Shown here in pieces: positions 51,901 through 61,833 of a DNA stretch of 64,000 nucleotides. The first letter of the stretch is position 1. Each line of letters opens with the position of its first letter. The stretch covers positions 605,137 to 669,136 of the forward strand of contig NZ_FOEQ01000003.1 of assembly GCF_900110655.1 (NCBI RefSeq). The letters run 5' to 3'. The notes beneath the pieces were generated by a model that did no database searches, was not told the origin of the DNA, and saw nothing but the letters and a program-made list of their open reading frames with translations. The translations under genes and the position numbers were made by a program. This DNA is from Pseudomonas soli (GTDB lineage Bacteria > Pseudomonadota > Gammaproteobacteria > Pseudomonadales > Pseudomonadaceae).

Positions 51901-54505
51901 CGAACAGGGCACCGTATAGGTTGGTCAGGGGCCTCATCGGTCTACCCGCCAGCGGCGCGGCATGGACGATGTAACCCGCATGCGCGCACGTGACGGTAGC
52001 ACGCAATGAGGCGTCCATCGGGCCGACGCTCGCGTGTTGGCTTGGCCAGAATCGGTATTGGCGCAGTTCCAGGTAGGTATCTGCAGGCCATTGGGGCAGT
52101 TGTTGCAAGGTGTGGATGATCAGCCGGTCTATGTCCCAGCTCCGCACGCAGTTCAGGTACAGACCTTCGTAGGCGCGTGTCAGGCGAATCTGTTGCTGGT
52201 ATGCGCGAACTTCCTCGGCCAGACGCAGGGGGACCTTGCCAGCATTGAGCAGTTGCCGCTCCTCGACGCTGGCGTTGCGAACCAGTTCCTCGCCGACTGC
52301 GGGCGGCAGTTGCGGGAATACCCGCCGGATGACCTCGGTGCCTGGCTGCCGAGTAGTCGGAAGACCATCATAGGCTCTGGTGAATTCGCCAAATCGGGCG
52401 CTGCTGATGGCGCGGTGACCAACTGTCTCGTCCAGCCTGAAGCGCTGCATCGTGTCTTCCAGCAAGGCAGGAAGCCGTTGATTCTTGACCAGGGTCCGGC
52501 GCAGTTCGCCTTCGTCAATGTCAGTGATGGCAAGCATGCTGCGTAACGTCGACTCGTCGAAATGCGCGTTCAAGTGGCCAATCCGGCGCAGCAAGGTGGT
52601 CCCACTCCAAGTCGTGGGTTGATCGACGACATGCAGCCAGGCGCCAGCACCGTTATGTAGAACCGGCGGCGCGTAGCGCTGGGGCCCGAGCGGGTGTTGT
52701 ACACGGTAGTCAGCGGTTGCCGATGCGTGTTCGACGATGTAGCGATCGCCCATCGTATCCAGCCAGAGCTTGCCCTGGTGATGCCTGAGGCCCAATGCAT
52801 CTGGTTCCAGATGGTCGGGCAGGGCATCGCTGCGCCGATAGGGTGTTAGGTCTGGTTTCCAGAGGCGTACCTGGCCATCGGGCATTTCCACGTCCTGCAG
52901 TTCCTCGATGAAGGACGGTGTCAGCACAGCAATACGTTCTCGCTCGGGCGCGTGTCTCTCTACACCCTCTGAAGCAGCGGGCGCCCCGGCGCCTGAACTG
53001 TTCAGTGCCTTGGTTGCTGTGGCAAGGGCGGCCATCAATGCCACATTTTCGATGACATCGACCAGATAGCCGTAGGCAATGTCGCGTTCGTCGTTCTTCC
53101 AGGCGTCGATACCGTCGTACACCTCGAAGGCCAACTGGGTCAGGCTAAGGAGAAGCATCGCCTCCCCAAGCCCTGGTACGAAGAAACCGGCGATGTTCAA
53201 GCCGGTCAGCACGCGTCCGAAGACCAGCTTGCGATGGGCCAGGGCGGTGCGCCGGTCGACAATTTCGGTGGGAACGGCGTGGTACAGCGCATCCATCTCG
53301 TGACGCTCGGCCTTCTGGAGCGCCATCATCTCCTGAAACCCATGTTTGAACGGTCGGGTGGATGGGTATAGTGCCGCCTGTGGGTCAGACACGCGTTCGT
53401 AGAGGCCACGGCTGCTCCATCCGAACGGGGTCAGGCGGCCTGCGAGGCGGCTTTGTACCGAGGCTTTGTCGCGTTCGGCGATGTGTTTGTCCAGGTAGCC
53501 GGCGTTGGCCCGCAGTCGTTCGCCCAGCTCGCTGAACAGCGCGTCCAGGGTGGCGAACGCCTTGAGCGGCGTCTCATCATCTTCGGGAATATACAGCGCT
53601 TGGCACTTATGCCCATTTGTTTGCCGAGTGATGAGCAGGACGCCGGTCAGTTCGGCTTCCCAGAGGGACATCGTACTGAAGGTGATGCTTGCAGTTGCCT
53701 TCGCAGCGGTGTCCAGGCACTGCGCAAGCGCGCTCTCATAAAAGTCACGGTCGATATCGCCCTTGAGGCGAGCAAAGTGCAGAGACTGTCTGAATGCGGA
53801 GACTTCGGCGTTGCCCAAGGTTCGATACACATCCAGTGCCTGCTCATCGGCGCTGCGCCTGGGCGTGGCGGCGGGGTAGTAGATGGCATGCACCAGGTCA
53901 TGGTATCTGGCGCCGATATCCAAGGTGCGGCACAGGTCGGCGAAGGCTTCGGCGGTGAAGTCTATCTGGTTGGTGATGGGTACGGTGCCCATGAAGCGGC
54001 GGTGATCGACGATGACGGACTTTTTCAACGGGGCAGCGGGCGCGTCCATGCCATGCTCTTGCGCAGCGCCAGCGTCGAAATTGTGCAATGCGCAGTGCAG
54101 CAGCGAGCGGGTTGCCCTGTCGACTGCCTGGCGACCATCAATGGCTGAGGACGTGTCGATCAGGCGGGCGTCGATCAGATAGGTCTTGTCGACGTCGAGC
54201 TCCAGGCCGAAGCGATTTTTGATCCCGTCTGCCAGTATCTTCCTGGCGTAGGTTTCCAGTTCGGGAAGTCCTTCGAACAATCTCTGGACGCCGGCCTGGT
54301 GTCGTCGATGGCGAGCATGTTCATCCTGCCACGCCTTGGCAACATCTGGTTGTTGCCGGACGGCAGCGGCCAGCCAGTCGGGCCCTCGCTGCCAGTTTTG
54401 CAGACCTGCGCGCGTCGCTGGCGTGCTCTCCTTGAGCCAGGTGGGTATTGCCTGCTCGATTGTCGTGTAGTGACGGCCGGGTGAGGTGCTTGCGGTTGCT
54501 GGCAT
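48992..54505 (-). CDS. NEL-type E3 ubiquitin ligase effector with LRRs (DUF6543-NEL)
   Basis: 1837 residues. The N-terminal region (about 15-900) resembles the DUF6543/dermonecrotic-toxin-type domain of large Pseudomonas effectors and holds a hydrophobic hairpin near 430-505 (NIAGFFVPGLGEAMLLLSL; IENVALMAALATATKAL). Two LRR modules follow (about 994-1280 and 1281-1530; LDLSGN at about 1154 and 1426), which look like copies of each other. The C-terminal NEL domain (about 1560-1837) has catalytic C1652 in C-H-D, fitting the CxD active site of IpaH/SspH ligases, with AYRRELAAELDLP and YWTERLRAEYTDRF downstream. NEL proteins ubiquitinate host proteins; the LRRs choose targets and can hold the ligase inactive. 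AAAGGAG precedes the ATG. No secretion genes, chaperone or signal peptide are seen. Confidence 0.9.
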   Translation of the reverse strand: MPATASTSPGRHYTTIEQAIPTWLKESTPATRAGLQNWQRGPDWLAAAVRQQPDVAKAWQDEHARHRRHQAGVQRLFEGLPELETYARKILADGIKNRFGLELDVDKTYLIDARLIDTSSAIDGRQAVDRATRSLLHCALHNFDAGAAQEHGMDAPAAPLKKSVIVDHRRFMGTVPITNQIDFTAEAFADLCRTLDIGARYHDLVHAIYYPAATPRRSADEQALDVYRTLGNAEVSAFRQSLHFARLKGDIDRDFYESALAQCLDTAAKATASITFSTMSLWEAELTGVLLITRQTNGHKCQALYIPEDDETPLKAFATLDALFSELGERLRANAGYLDKHIAERDKASVQSRLAGRLTPFGWSSRGLYERVSDPQAALYPSTRPFKHGFQEMMALQKAERHEMDALYHAVPTEIVDRRTALAHRKLVFGRVLTGLNIAGFFVPGLGEAMLLLSLTQLAFEVYDGIDAWKNDERDIAYGYLVDVIENVALMAALATATKALNSSGAGAPAASEGVERHAPERERIAVLTPSFIEELQDVEMPDGQVRLWKPDLTPYRRSDALPDHLEPDALGLRHHQGKLWLDTMGDRYIVEHASATADYRVQHPLGPQRYAPPVLHNGAGAWLHVVDQPTTWSGTTLLRRIGHLNAHFDESTLRSMLAITDIDEGELRRTLVKNQRLPALLEDTMQRFRLDETVGHRAISSARFGEFTRAYDGLPTTRQPGTEVIRRVFPQLPPAVGEELVRNASVEERQLLNAGKVPLRLAEEVRAYQQQIRLTRAYEGLYLNCVRSWDIDRLIIHTLQQLPQWPADTYLELRQYRFWPSQHASVGPMDASLRATVTCAHAGYIVHAAPLAGRPMRPLTNLYGALFEALPQVMVQLAVSDEAALRRLLQQNALPRAPLRQVLGMRPVKPGYRSPMRLADGRVGYPLSGGAAATGVSRQALLDAIAATGLPEHTRRSTEQILMMITSTGRTQVQVLDHLQQLLEQRLELQSRLDEWYEGIFSGSDQEALEHANVRTEIIQHWYDSALEESNQHAAQLSLNHVRLADIPMNLPAHFTSRVRRLRLIGSAADNNSGWAQHERLLQRLLRQMPQLEELVITRPFELRAAPSSFLYSIGTISQHLPGLRVLTFTNQNIPLSAMHMAELSSLPELRRLDLSGNRFAQRDSPSLHQLSLDYLGLDDMQISQWPIGLGGDALGRIAHVSLRNNNLRSLPTFLLDQPELALGGTMLSLEGNDINEDHLQRLLLNESGMTSRIHVDRSPELTQRLDRVRRERDQLRDAIDGWAQASSSNQPLTQAMLEDRQRIASAIRQFWENQERGLRYLRLQLADVAIENFPRRLPSFFSEHVNALTLSRVSGSSEQLGELLRHFPHITRLTIDAHVAATQTLASALAHLPRLVHLEFRGMGLEIDQNMLQAFGRLHNLTSLDLSGNRMGAITEVPARLATSLTSLTLSNMGLQTWPAWCERLLPLELLDLSNNNISQLPDFVLNNLENRMPISSIALFDNPLALDTLTRLRAYSESQHSFTFALDPDNLMLTDSTSEGSLTDHPHFPLAGDDTPRVELWALGTEAQNEALHNCWETLQRLEDGNNLLRLAGRLRNAAPYVDMSSQADFCERVRLMLVTAATHDELRPTMSVIAAEALPDPINDSQTCHDGALQAFNNIEIYVMNSRVLTDAGDTLQTLFRRLRQLYRMGQLEVLASQRTTPGDHVSVRLAYRRELAAELDLPIADSMRFRSAAQLAQGELASVLEQVRGRESGDSFMQYLLANRYWTERLRAEYTDRFGRINQRFGRRVQELSALDLPLQEELALQQGLMEDKEQEERELLQTLTRPYFTHD
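49916..51526 (-). repeat. Internal duplication of the LRR module in the NEL gene
   Basis: Protein residues 994-1280 and 1281-1530 align along their length by eye. Each begins with a Trp-containing helical cap (LDEWYEG / IDGWAQA), then I..W, LADIPMNLPAHF / VAIENFPRRLPSFF, LLRQMP.LEELVI / LLRHFPHITRLTI, LDLSGNR in both, and SLRNNNLRSLPTFLL / DLSNNNISQLPDFVL. The DNA is well diverged, so the duplication is old. Confidence 0.7.
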
Positions 54506-54725
54506 GTCTTGCTCCTTTGCCGGGTAGGTGGGAGCAACGGACTATGGGCAGGATGCCTGGCGCGCAAGCTGTAGGTATGTAGGCCGCAGATACCTTGCCT
54601 GGCCCAGCGGCTTGTGGGCACCGGTCCATGCAGTCGGAGTGCCGATTTGCCATAGATACATGCTCAAAGCATCATTCAGGTTTATGATGGCCCACGGCTG
54701 AACCAAACCTCACACGGAGTGCGCG

Positions 54726-55697
54726 ATGCAGACCCTCTACCCGCAGATCAAACCCTACGCCCGGCACGATCTGGCCGTGGAAGCGCCGCATGTGCTGTAC
54801 GTCGATGAAAGCGGCTCGCCGGAAGGTCTGCCCGTGGTGTTCATCCACGGCGGCCCGGGCGCCGGTTGCGATGCCCAGAGCCGTTGCTACTTCGACCCCA
54901 ATCTGTATCGGATCATCACCTTCGACCAACGCGGCTGTGGCCGCTCCACGCCGCATGCGAGCCTGGAGAACAACACCACCTGGCACCTTGTCGAGGACTT
55001 GGAGCGCATCCGTGAACACCTTGGCATCGACAAGTGGGTACTGTTCGGCGGATCGTGGGGCTCCACCCTGGCCCTGGCCTATGCCCAGACCCATCCCGAG
55101 CGCGTGCATGGGCTGATCCTGCGCGGGATTTTCCTGTGCCGCCCGCAGGAGATCAGCTGGTTCTACCAGGAAGGCGCCAGCCGTCTCTTCCCCGATTACT
55201 GGCAGGATTACATCGCACCGATACCACCGGAAGAGCGTGGCGACCTGGTCAAGGCTTTCCACAAGCGCCTGACCGGCAACGACCAGATCGCCCAGATGCA
55301 CGCCGCCAAGGCCTGGTCCACCTGGGAAGGCCGCACGGCCACCCTGCGGCCGAACCCCTTGGTGGTCGACCGCTTCTCTGAACCCCAGCGCGCTCTGTCC
55401 ATCGCTCGTATCGAATGTCATTACTTCACCCACAACGCGTTCCTCGAACCTGACCAGCTGATCCGCGACATGCCGAAGATCGCTCATCTGCCGGCAGTAA
55501 TCGTGCATGGCCGATACGATGTGATCTGCCCGCTGGACAACGCCTGGGCGCTGCACCAGGCCTGGCCGAACAGTGAACTGAAGGTGATCCGCGACGCCGG
55601 TCACGCCGCCTCCGAGCCGGGCATCACCGACGCCTTGGTGCGCGCCGCCGACCAGATGGCGCGACGCCTGCTCGACCTGCCCCTGGAAGAGGCATGA
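54726..55697 (+). CDS. pip: Proline iminopeptidase
   Basis: 323 residues of the alpha/beta hydrolase S33 family: [10 protein letters not shown] (oxyanion hole), FDQRGCGRS, nucleophile Ser 110 in [13 protein letters not shown], and the late catalytic Asp and His in HGRYDVICP and [10 protein letters not shown]. It removes N-terminal proline from peptides in the cytoplasm. Its stop overlaps the dtd start by 4 bases (ATGA). Confidence 0.96.
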   Translation: MQTLYPQIKPYARHDLAVEAPHVLYVDESGSPEGLPVVFIHGGPGAGCDAQSRCYFDPNLYRIITFDQRGCGRSTPHASLENNTTWHLVEDLERIREHLGIDKWVLFGGSWGSTLALAYAQTHPERVHGLILRGIFLCRPQEISWFYQEGASRLFPDYWQDYIAPIPPEERGDLVKAFHKRLTGNDQIAQMHAAKAWSTWEGRTATLRPNPLVVDRFSEPQRALSIARIECHYFTHNAFLEPDQLIRDMPKIAHLPAVIVHGRYDVICPLDNAWALHQAWPNSELKVIRDAGHAASEPGITDALVRAADQMARRLLDLPLEEA

Positions 55698-56131
55698 AAG
55701 GGCTGATCCAGCGTGTGCGCGGCGCACGGGTGGAGGTGGCGGGCGAGATCGTCGGGGCCATCGACCAAGGGTTGCTGGCGCTGGTGGCGGTCGAGCCAGG
55801 CGATTCGCCCGAGCATGCCGACAAACTGCTGCACAAGCTGCTGAACTATCGAGTGTTCAGCGACGAGCAGGGCAAGATGAACCGCTCGCTCAAGGATGTC
55901 GGCGGTGGCCTGTTGCTGGTGTCACAGTTCACCCTGGCCGCCGACACCCGCAACGGCATGCGCCCGAGCTTCTCGACAGCAGCGCCACCGGCCCTTGGCG
56001 CTGCGCTTTTCGACTATCTTTTGAATCAGGCACAAGCTCAGCATCCGCAGGTGGCCAGTGGTCGCTTCGGCGCTGACATGCAGGTGCACCTGGTCAATGA
56101 TGGCCCGGTAACATTTATGTTACAAATATGA
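55694..56131 (+). CDS. dtd: D-aminoacyl-tRNA deacylase
   Basis: 145 residues, the full length of [18 protein letters not shown] at the start, [21 protein letters not shown] with the SQFTL site, and the cross-subunit Gly-cis-Pro motif in NDGPVTFML. It hydrolyses D-amino acids (and glycine) wrongly attached to tRNA. It is translationally coupled to pip and followed by a strong terminator. Confidence 0.97.
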   Translation: MKGLIQRVRGARVEVAGEIVGAIDQGLLALVAVEPGDSPEHADKLLHKLLNYRVFSDEQGKMNRSLKDVGGGLLLVSQFTLAADTRNGMRPSFSTAAPPALGAALFDYLLNQAQAQHPQVASGRFGADMQVHLVNDGPVTFMLQI

Positions 56132-56136
56132 GGTCA

Positions 56137-56172
56137 AAAAACCCCTTGTTTGGCGAAAACAAGGGGTTTTGT
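56137..56172 (+). terminator. Rho-independent terminator after dtd
   Basis: AAACCCCTTGTTT / AAACAAGGGGTTT stem, short loop and T run, about 7 bp past the dtd stop. Confidence 0.92.
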
Positions 56173-56237
56173 ACGATAAATAGTTTGTTCAGCCTGATGC
56201 GTTGTAACGCGACCTGCTGGATAATCGCGCGCTGCAT

Positions 56238-56257
56238 GAACCTGCGTTCGCAGGTTC
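56238..56257 (+). other. Strong hairpin upstream of opgG
   Basis: GAACCTGCG-TT-CGCAGGTTC, a perfect 9-bp stem with a 2-base loop, 136 bp before the opgG start and followed by a weak T-rich stretch. It could be an mRNA leader structure or an attenuator; no promoter mapping is possible here. Confidence 0.4.
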
Positions 56258-56393
56258 GTTTCACTTTGACTCGAGCATTGTCAGGATCCGTTTGGGGAAT
56301 CATTACGCCCTCACGGGGTCCGAACAGTGCTCGCCAACCCGGCATTTGTCGCTGGCCGTTGGTTTCATGATCTGTTTTCGGCGAGGATTGCTC

Positions 56394-58130
56394 GTGATTG
56401 TAAGCCCCTGTATTGCACCTAGAATCCCCGGTACCCGGCTGCGCAAGGCACTGTTGGCCGGCGTGGCGCTGGTCGGCCTGATGAGCGCGGGCCAGCTGTG
56501 GGCATTCAATCTGGACGATGTTGCAGCCAAGGCAAAGGATCTGGCCGGTCAGAAGTTCGAGGCGCCGAAGAGCAACCTGCCGCCGGTGTTCCGCGACATG
56601 AAGTACGCCGACTACCAGAAGATCCGCTTCCTGCAGGAAAAGGCCGAGTGGGCCAAGGACAAGACGCCGTTCAAGCTGTCCTTCTATCACCAGGGCATGC
56701 ATTTCGACACGCCGGTGACCATCAACGAGATCACCGCCAACAAGGTCAGGGAAATCAAGTACGATCCGAGCCGCTTCGAGTTCGGTGACGTGCCCCATGA
56801 CGCCGACGCCACCAAGAACCTCGGCTATGCCGGTTTCCGTGTGCTCTACCCGATCAACAAGGCCGACAAGCAGGACGAGATCATGACCCTGCTTGGCGCC
56901 AGCTATTTCCGCGTGGTCGGCAAGGGCCACCGCTATGGCCTGTCAGCCCGTGGCCTGGCCATCGACACCGCACTGCCGTCGGGCGAGGAATTCCCGCGCT
57001 TCCGCGAATTCTGGATCGAGAAGCCCAAGCCGAACGACAAGCACCTGGTGATCTATGCACTGCTCGACTCGCCGCGCTCCACTGGTGCCTACAAGCTGAC
57101 CCTGCGTCCGGGCGAGGACACCCTGGTCGACGTCAAGTCGCGCGTCTACCTGCGTGAAAACGTCAGCCGCCTGGGCATCGCCCCGCTGACCAGCATGTAC
57201 CTGTTCGGCCCCAACCAGCCGTCGAAGATCATGAACTACCGCCCAGCGCTGCATGATTCCGAAGGTCTGGCCATCCACGCCGCCAACGGCGAGTGGCTGT
57301 GGCGCCCGTTGAACAACCCGAAACACCTGGCTGTCAGCAACTTCAGCGTAGAGAATCCCCGTGGTTTCGGCCTTCTGCAGCGCCAGCGCGCCTTCAGTGA
57401 CTATGAAGATCTCGACGACGAGTACGAGAAGCGTCCGAGTGCCTGGATCGAGCCGAAAGGCGACTGGGGCAAGGGCACTGTAGATCTGGTCGAGATTCCG
57501 ACCGCCGATGAGACCAACGACAACATCGTGGCCTTCTGGAGCCCTGAAAAGCTGCCTGAGCCAGGCAAGCCGTTCGAATACGACTACCGCCTGCGCTGGA
57601 CCATCAAGGAAGACCAACTGCACTCGCAGGAGCTGGGCTGGGTCAAGCAGACCTTGCGCTCGGCTGGTGACGTCAAGCAGTCCAACCTGATCCGCCAGAC
57701 TGACGGCAGCGTTGCCCTGCTGGTCGATTTCATCGGCCCGAACCTCGCGGCATTGCCGGCGGACACCGCCGTGCGCAGCCAGGTCAGCGTCGGCGACAAC
57801 GCCGAAGTGGTCGAGAACAATCTGCGTTACAACCCGGAAACCAAAGGCTGGCGCCTGACCCTGCGCCTGAAGGTGCAGGATCCGAAGAAGTCCACCGAGA
57901 TGCGCGCCGCGCTGCTGCGTGACGTGCCGGTCGAGCAACCGAAGCCCGCCAAGGAAACCAAGCAGGACAAGGCCGCGGCCAAGCACGCCCACGCCAAGGC
58001 TGAGAAAGCCAAGGCCGAGCAGGCTGCCGAGCAACCCGCCGCCGACGCGGCATCCACCAACGGGGCCCCGGCCACCACCGAGAAGGTGCTGACCGAGACC
58101 TGGAGCTATCAGTTGCCTGCCGATGAGTAA
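56394..58130 (+). CDS. opgG: Periplasmic glucan biosynthesis protein OpgG (MdoG)
   Basis: 578 residues: a cleaved signal region ([22 protein letters not shown]), then the MdoG beta-sandwich ([53 protein letters not shown]). It acts in the periplasm on osmoregulated periplasmic glucans made by OpgH. The GTG at 56394 is used: AGGA lies about 8 bp upstream and the product starts [16 protein letters not shown] as I recall for P. putida; upstream ATG/TTG codons are possible. The C-terminus has an Ala/Lys-rich tail. It overlaps opgH by 8 bases. Confidence 0.94.
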   Translation: MIVSPCIAPRIPGTRLRKALLAGVALVGLMSAGQLWAFNLDDVAAKAKDLAGQKFEAPKSNLPPVFRDMKYADYQKIRFLQEKAEWAKDKTPFKLSFYHQGMHFDTPVTINEITANKVREIKYDPSRFEFGDVPHDADATKNLGYAGFRVLYPINKADKQDEIMTLLGASYFRVVGKGHRYGLSARGLAIDTALPSGEEFPRFREFWIEKPKPNDKHLVIYALLDSPRSTGAYKLTLRPGEDTLVDVKSRVYLRENVSRLGIAPLTSMYLFGPNQPSKIMNYRPALHDSEGLAIHAANGEWLWRPLNNPKHLAVSNFSVENPRGFGLLQRQRAFSDYEDLDDEYEKRPSAWIEPKGDWGKGTVDLVEIPTADETNDNIVAFWSPEKLPEPGKPFEYDYRLRWTIKEDQLHSQELGWVKQTLRSAGDVKQSNLIRQTDGSVALLVDFIGPNLAALPADTAVRSQVSVGDNAEVVENNLRYNPETKGWRLTLRLKVQDPKKSTEMRAALLRDVPVEQPKPAKETKQDKAAAKHAHAKAEKAKAEQAAEQPAADAASTNGAPATTEKVLTETWSYQLPADE

Positions 58131-60690
58131 CTCAAGCGCAAGGCCGGAATCGCTTGGCGAATACCTGGCCCACCTCCCCCTGAGCGACGAGCAACGCGCG
58201 GAACTCGCCCGTTGCACTTCGTTCAGCGAGCTGCACCAACGCCTGGCGGCCAACCCGGCCGCCGCCACCGCCGAGGCCGTCCAGGCTTCGGTGGGGGCCC
58301 GTCTTACCGTAGGCAGCGCCGCCGAACTGGAAGAGGCCGAGATGCTCGGCGTCGATGGCAGCGGCCGCCTGTGCCTGAAGATCGCCCCTCCGATCAAACG
58401 CACCAAGGTCGTGCCCGAGCCGTGGCGCACCAACGTGCTGATCCGCATGTGGCGGCGCATGACCGGCCGCACCAACGCCCCACAGCCGCCCAAGCGCGAA
58501 CTGCCGCCGGCACGCTGGCGCACGGTCGGCTCGATTCGCCGCTATATCCTGCTCACCCTGATGATCGGCCAGACCATCGTTGCCGGCTGGTACATGAAGG
58601 GCATCCTGCCGTACCAGGGCTGGTCGTTCGTCGACCTCGACGAAGTCATCCACCAGCCGTTGTGGGACACCGTGGTGCAGGTCTGGCCATATGCGCTGCA
58701 GACGTCCATTCTGATCCTTTTCGGTATCCTGTTCTGCTGGGTGTCGGCGGGCTTCTGGACCGCACTGATGGGCTTCCTCGAGCTGCTCACCGGGCGTGAC
58801 AAGTACCGCATCTCCGGCAGCAGCGCCGGCAACGAGCCGATTCCCGCCGAGGCGCGTACCGCGCTGGTGATGCCGATCTGCAACGAAGACGTGCCACGGG
58901 TGTTCGCAGGCCTGCGGGCGACCTTCGAGTCGGTGGCCGCCAGCGGCAACCTTGATCGTTTCGACTTCTTCGTGCTCAGCGATACCAACGACACCGATAT
59001 CGCCGTGGCCGAACAACAGGCCTGGCTGGACGTGTGTCGCGAGACCAAGGGCTTTGGCCGCATCTTCTATCGTCGTCGCCGGCGCCGGGTGAAGCGCAAG
59101 AGCGGCAACCTCGACGACTTCTGCCGTCGCTGGGGGGGCGATTACAAGTACATGGTCGTGCTCGACGCCGACAGCGTCATGAGCGGCGAGTGCCTGAGCA
59201 GCCTGGTGCGCCTGATGGAGGCCAACCCGGATGCCGGCATCATCCAGACCGGGCCGAAAGCCTCGGGCATGGATACCCTCTATGCGCGCATGCAGCAGTT
59301 CGCCACCCGCGTGTACGGCCCGCTGTTCACCGCCGGCCTGCACTTCTGGCAGCTGGGCGAGTCGCACTATTGGGGCCATAACGCGATCATCCGCATGAAG
59401 CCGTTCATCGAGCACTGCGCCTTGGCGCCGTTGCCGGGCAAGGGCGCGTTTGCTGGTGCTATCCTTTCCCACGACTTCGTCGAAGCCGCGTTGATGCGCC
59501 GTGCCGGCTGGGGCGTGTGGATCGCCTATGACCTGCCGGGCAGCTACGAAGAGCTGCCGCCAAACCTGCTCGACGAGCTCAAGCGCGACCGTCGCTGGTG
59601 CCACGGCAACCTGATGAACTTCCGCCTGTTCCTGGTCAAGGGCATGCACCCGGTGCACCGCGCGGTGTTCCTCACCGGGGTGATGTCGTACCTGTCGGCG
59701 CCGTTGTGGTTCCTGTTCCTGGTGCTGTCGACCGCGCTGCTGGCGACCAACACCTTGATGGAGCCGCAATACTTCATCGAGCCGTTCCAGCTCTACCCGC
59801 TGTGGCCGCAGTGGCACCCGGAGAAGGCCATCGCGCTGTTCTCCACCACCATCGTGCTGCTGTTCCTGCCCAAGCTGCTCAGCGTCATCCTGATCTGGGC
59901 CAAGGGCGCCACCGAGTTCGGCGGGCGTATCAAGGTCACCTTGTCGATGCTGATGGAGATGCTGTTCTCCATGTTGCTGGCACCGGTGCGGATGATCTTC
60001 CACACCCGTTTCGTGCTGGCCGCGTTCCTCGGTTGGGCCGCGACCTGGAACTCGCCGCAGCGTGACGATGACTCGACTCCGTGGAGCGAGGCGGTACGTC
60101 GCCATGGTCCGCAGACCCTGCTGGGCATCGCCTGGGCCGGCCTGGTGGCCTGGTTGAACCCGAGCTTCCTGTGGTGGCTGGCGCCGATCGTCGGCTCGCT
60201 GGTGCTGTCGATCCCGGTCTCGGTGATCTCCAGCCGCACCCGCCTGGGCCTGGCGGCCAAGGACGAGAAGCTGTTCCTCATCCCCGAGGAATATGCGACG
60301 CCGCAGGAGCTGCTGGCCACCGACCAGTACACCCACGAGAACCGCTGGCATGCCCTGCACGACGGCTTCGTCCGGGCCGTGGTCGATCCGCGCCAGAACG
60401 CCCTGGCCTGTGCCATGGCCACGGCACGTCATGGCCAGGCGGCGCCGATCGAGGCGCTGCGCGTTGAGCGTGTGGCCAAGGCGCTGGAAGTTGGGCCGCA
60501 GGGCCTGGACCTGAACACCCGCCTGGCGCTGCTCAGCGACCCGGTGGCGCTGTCGCGCCTGCACGAGCAGGTATGGGCCGGGCACAACACGGCGTGGATC
60601 GATGTATGGCGCGCTTCCATCGCCAACGACCCGCACTCGCCGCTGCTGCCGTTGCATCCGGAGAACGTGGTCCAGCCAGCACTGGCATGA
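58123..60690 (+). CDS. opgH: Glucan glucosyltransferase OpgH (MdoH)
   Basis: 855 residues. Cytoplasmic N-terminal domain (about 1-140), two membrane helices, a GT2 domain with LDADS (DxD-type) and the RDRRWCHGN motif in the place of QxxRW, then about six more membrane helices and a cytoplasmic tail. It polymerises UDP-glucose into the beta-1,2 backbone of periplasmic glucans across the inner membrane. The ATG overlaps the opgG stop by 8 bases, so the genes are coupled. Confidence 0.97.
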   Translation: MSNSSARPESLGEYLAHLPLSDEQRAELARCTSFSELHQRLAANPAAATAEAVQASVGARLTVGSAAELEEAEMLGVDGSGRLCLKIAPPIKRTKVVPEPWRTNVLIRMWRRMTGRTNAPQPPKRELPPARWRTVGSIRRYILLTLMIGQTIVAGWYMKGILPYQGWSFVDLDEVIHQPLWDTVVQVWPYALQTSILILFGILFCWVSAGFWTALMGFLELLTGRDKYRISGSSAGNEPIPAEARTALVMPICNEDVPRVFAGLRATFESVAASGNLDRFDFFVLSDTNDTDIAVAEQQAWLDVCRETKGFGRIFYRRRRRRVKRKSGNLDDFCRRWGGDYKYMVVLDADSVMSGECLSSLVRLMEANPDAGIIQTGPKASGMDTLYARMQQFATRVYGPLFTAGLHFWQLGESHYWGHNAIIRMKPFIEHCALAPLPGKGAFAGAILSHDFVEAALMRRAGWGVWIAYDLPGSYEELPPNLLDELKRDRRWCHGNLMNFRLFLVKGMHPVHRAVFLTGVMSYLSAPLWFLFLVLSTALLATNTLMEPQYFIEPFQLYPLWPQWHPEKAIALFSTTIVLLFLPKLLSVILIWAKGATEFGGRIKVTLSMLMEMLFSMLLAPVRMIFHTRFVLAAFLGWAATWNSPQRDDDSTPWSEAVRRHGPQTLLGIAWAGLVAWLNPSFLWWLAPIVGSLVLSIPVSVISSRTRLGLAAKDEKLFLIPEEYATPQELLATDQYTHENRWHALHDGFVRAVVDPRQNALACAMATARHGQAAPIEALRVERVAKALEVGPQGLDLNTRLALLSDPVALSRLHEQVWAGHNTAWIDVWRASIANDPHSPLLPLHPENVVQPALA

Positions 60691-60705
60691 TCGCGTCGCA
60701 CCGAT

Positions 60706-60801
60706 AATCGCGGGGCAGGCCGGGCCGCCGCATCGCCGCTCCCACGCCGTATCAGCGTTGCGTGGGAGCGGCGATGCGGCGGCCCGACTTGCCCCGCGAT
60801 T
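60706..60801. repeat. Long REP-type palindrome after opgH
   Basis: Two 41-base arms (60706-60746 and 60761-60801) with a few mismatches around a 14-base loop, the longest inverted repeat in the window, with the GTGGGAGCGGCGATGCGGCGG core. It probably ends and protects the opgGH mRNA. Confidence 0.85.
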
Positions 60802-60954
60802 GTTTTACCCTCATCGATTTTTGGCCAACAAAGTCCCCACCGGCTCTAGGTCCCGGCCTTCGCATGCGTTAGCATCCGTCCCGACATTACGCATCGGTCT
60901 GTAGGACCGTGCTTACAAAAAAAATCTGCGTACTTCTTGCTAGGGGACTTGGTG

Positions 60955-61755
60955 ATGATGAAGAAATACCTGTCGCGGCTGCTGGTAGGTGCGACCGCCC
61001 TGATCGCGGTAGCCACCGCCCAGGCCGGCGCCATCGATGACGCGGTCAAGCGCGGCACCCTGCGTGTGGGCATGGACCCGACCTACATGCCGTTTGAAAT
61101 GACCAACAAGCGTGGCGAGATCATCGGCTTCGAGGTCGACATCCTCAAGGCCATGGCCAAGTCCATGGGCGTAAAGCTGGAGATGGTCTCCACCGCCTAC
61201 GACGGCATCATTCCGGCACTGATGACCGACAAGTTCGACTTCATCGGCAGTGGCATGACCCTGACCCAGGAGCGCAACCTGCGCCTGAACTTCAGCGAGC
61301 CCTTCATCGTCGTCGGCCAGACCCTGCTGATCCGCAAGGAGCTGGCGGGCGAGATCAAGTCGTACAAGGACCTGAATAACGAGAAGTACCGTCTCACTTC
61401 CAAGCTCGGCACCACTGGCGAGATGGTCGCTAAGAAGCTGATCGGCAAGGCCAAGTACCACGGCTACGACAACGAGCAGGAAGGGGTGATGGATGTAGTC
61501 AACGGCAAGGCCGACGCCTTCGTCTACGACTCGCCCTACAACGTGGTGGCCGTGGAGAAGGCCGGCGCTGGCAAGCTGGTGTTCCTGGAAGAGCCCTTCA
61601 CCTACGAGCCGCTGGCCTTCGGCCTGAAGAAGGGCGACTACGACAGCATCAACTACATCAACAACTTCCTGCACCAGATCAAGCATGACGGGACCTACGA
61701 TCGTATCCACGACAAGTGGTTCAAGAACAAGGACTGGCTGAAGGAAATGGAATAA
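60955..61755 (+). CDS. Amino acid ABC transporter substrate-binding protein
   Basis: 266 residues: signal peptide (LSRLLVGATALIAVATAQAGA) and a type II periplasmic binding fold of the polar amino acid family (LRVGMDPTYMPFEM; GFEVDILKAMAKSMG; DFIGSGMTLTQERN). It binds the substrate in the periplasm; the exact amino acid cannot be told from sequence. AGGGG stands 8 bp before the ATG at 60955; the next codon is also ATG. The permease and ATPase genes follow. Confidence 0.93.
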   Translation: MMKKYLSRLLVGATALIAVATAQAGAIDDAVKRGTLRVGMDPTYMPFEMTNKRGEIIGFEVDILKAMAKSMGVKLEMVSTAYDGIIPALMTDKFDFIGSGMTLTQERNLRLNFSEPFIVVGQTLLIRKELAGEIKSYKDLNNEKYRLTSKLGTTGEMVAKKLIGKAKYHGYDNEQEGVMDVVNGKADAFVYDSPYNVVAVEKAGAGKLVFLEEPFTYEPLAFGLKKGDYDSINYINNFLHQIKHDGTYDRIHDKWFKNKDWLKEME

Positions 61756-61833
61756 GGCCTGGGCCAAAAAACCAAGCGCTGACCTCGACGCGCAGGCGAA
61801 CCCTGCGCGTTCGCATTTACGGAAGTACCCCAC

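Noticed and set aside
48992..54505. Type III secretion (hrp box) promoter for the NEL effector
   Set aside because: No GGAACC-N16-CCAC-type box could be found in the 220 bp upstream of the start.
58132..60657. 841-codon open frame antisense to opgH
   Set aside because: Mirror of opgH codons; composition typical of antisense frames.
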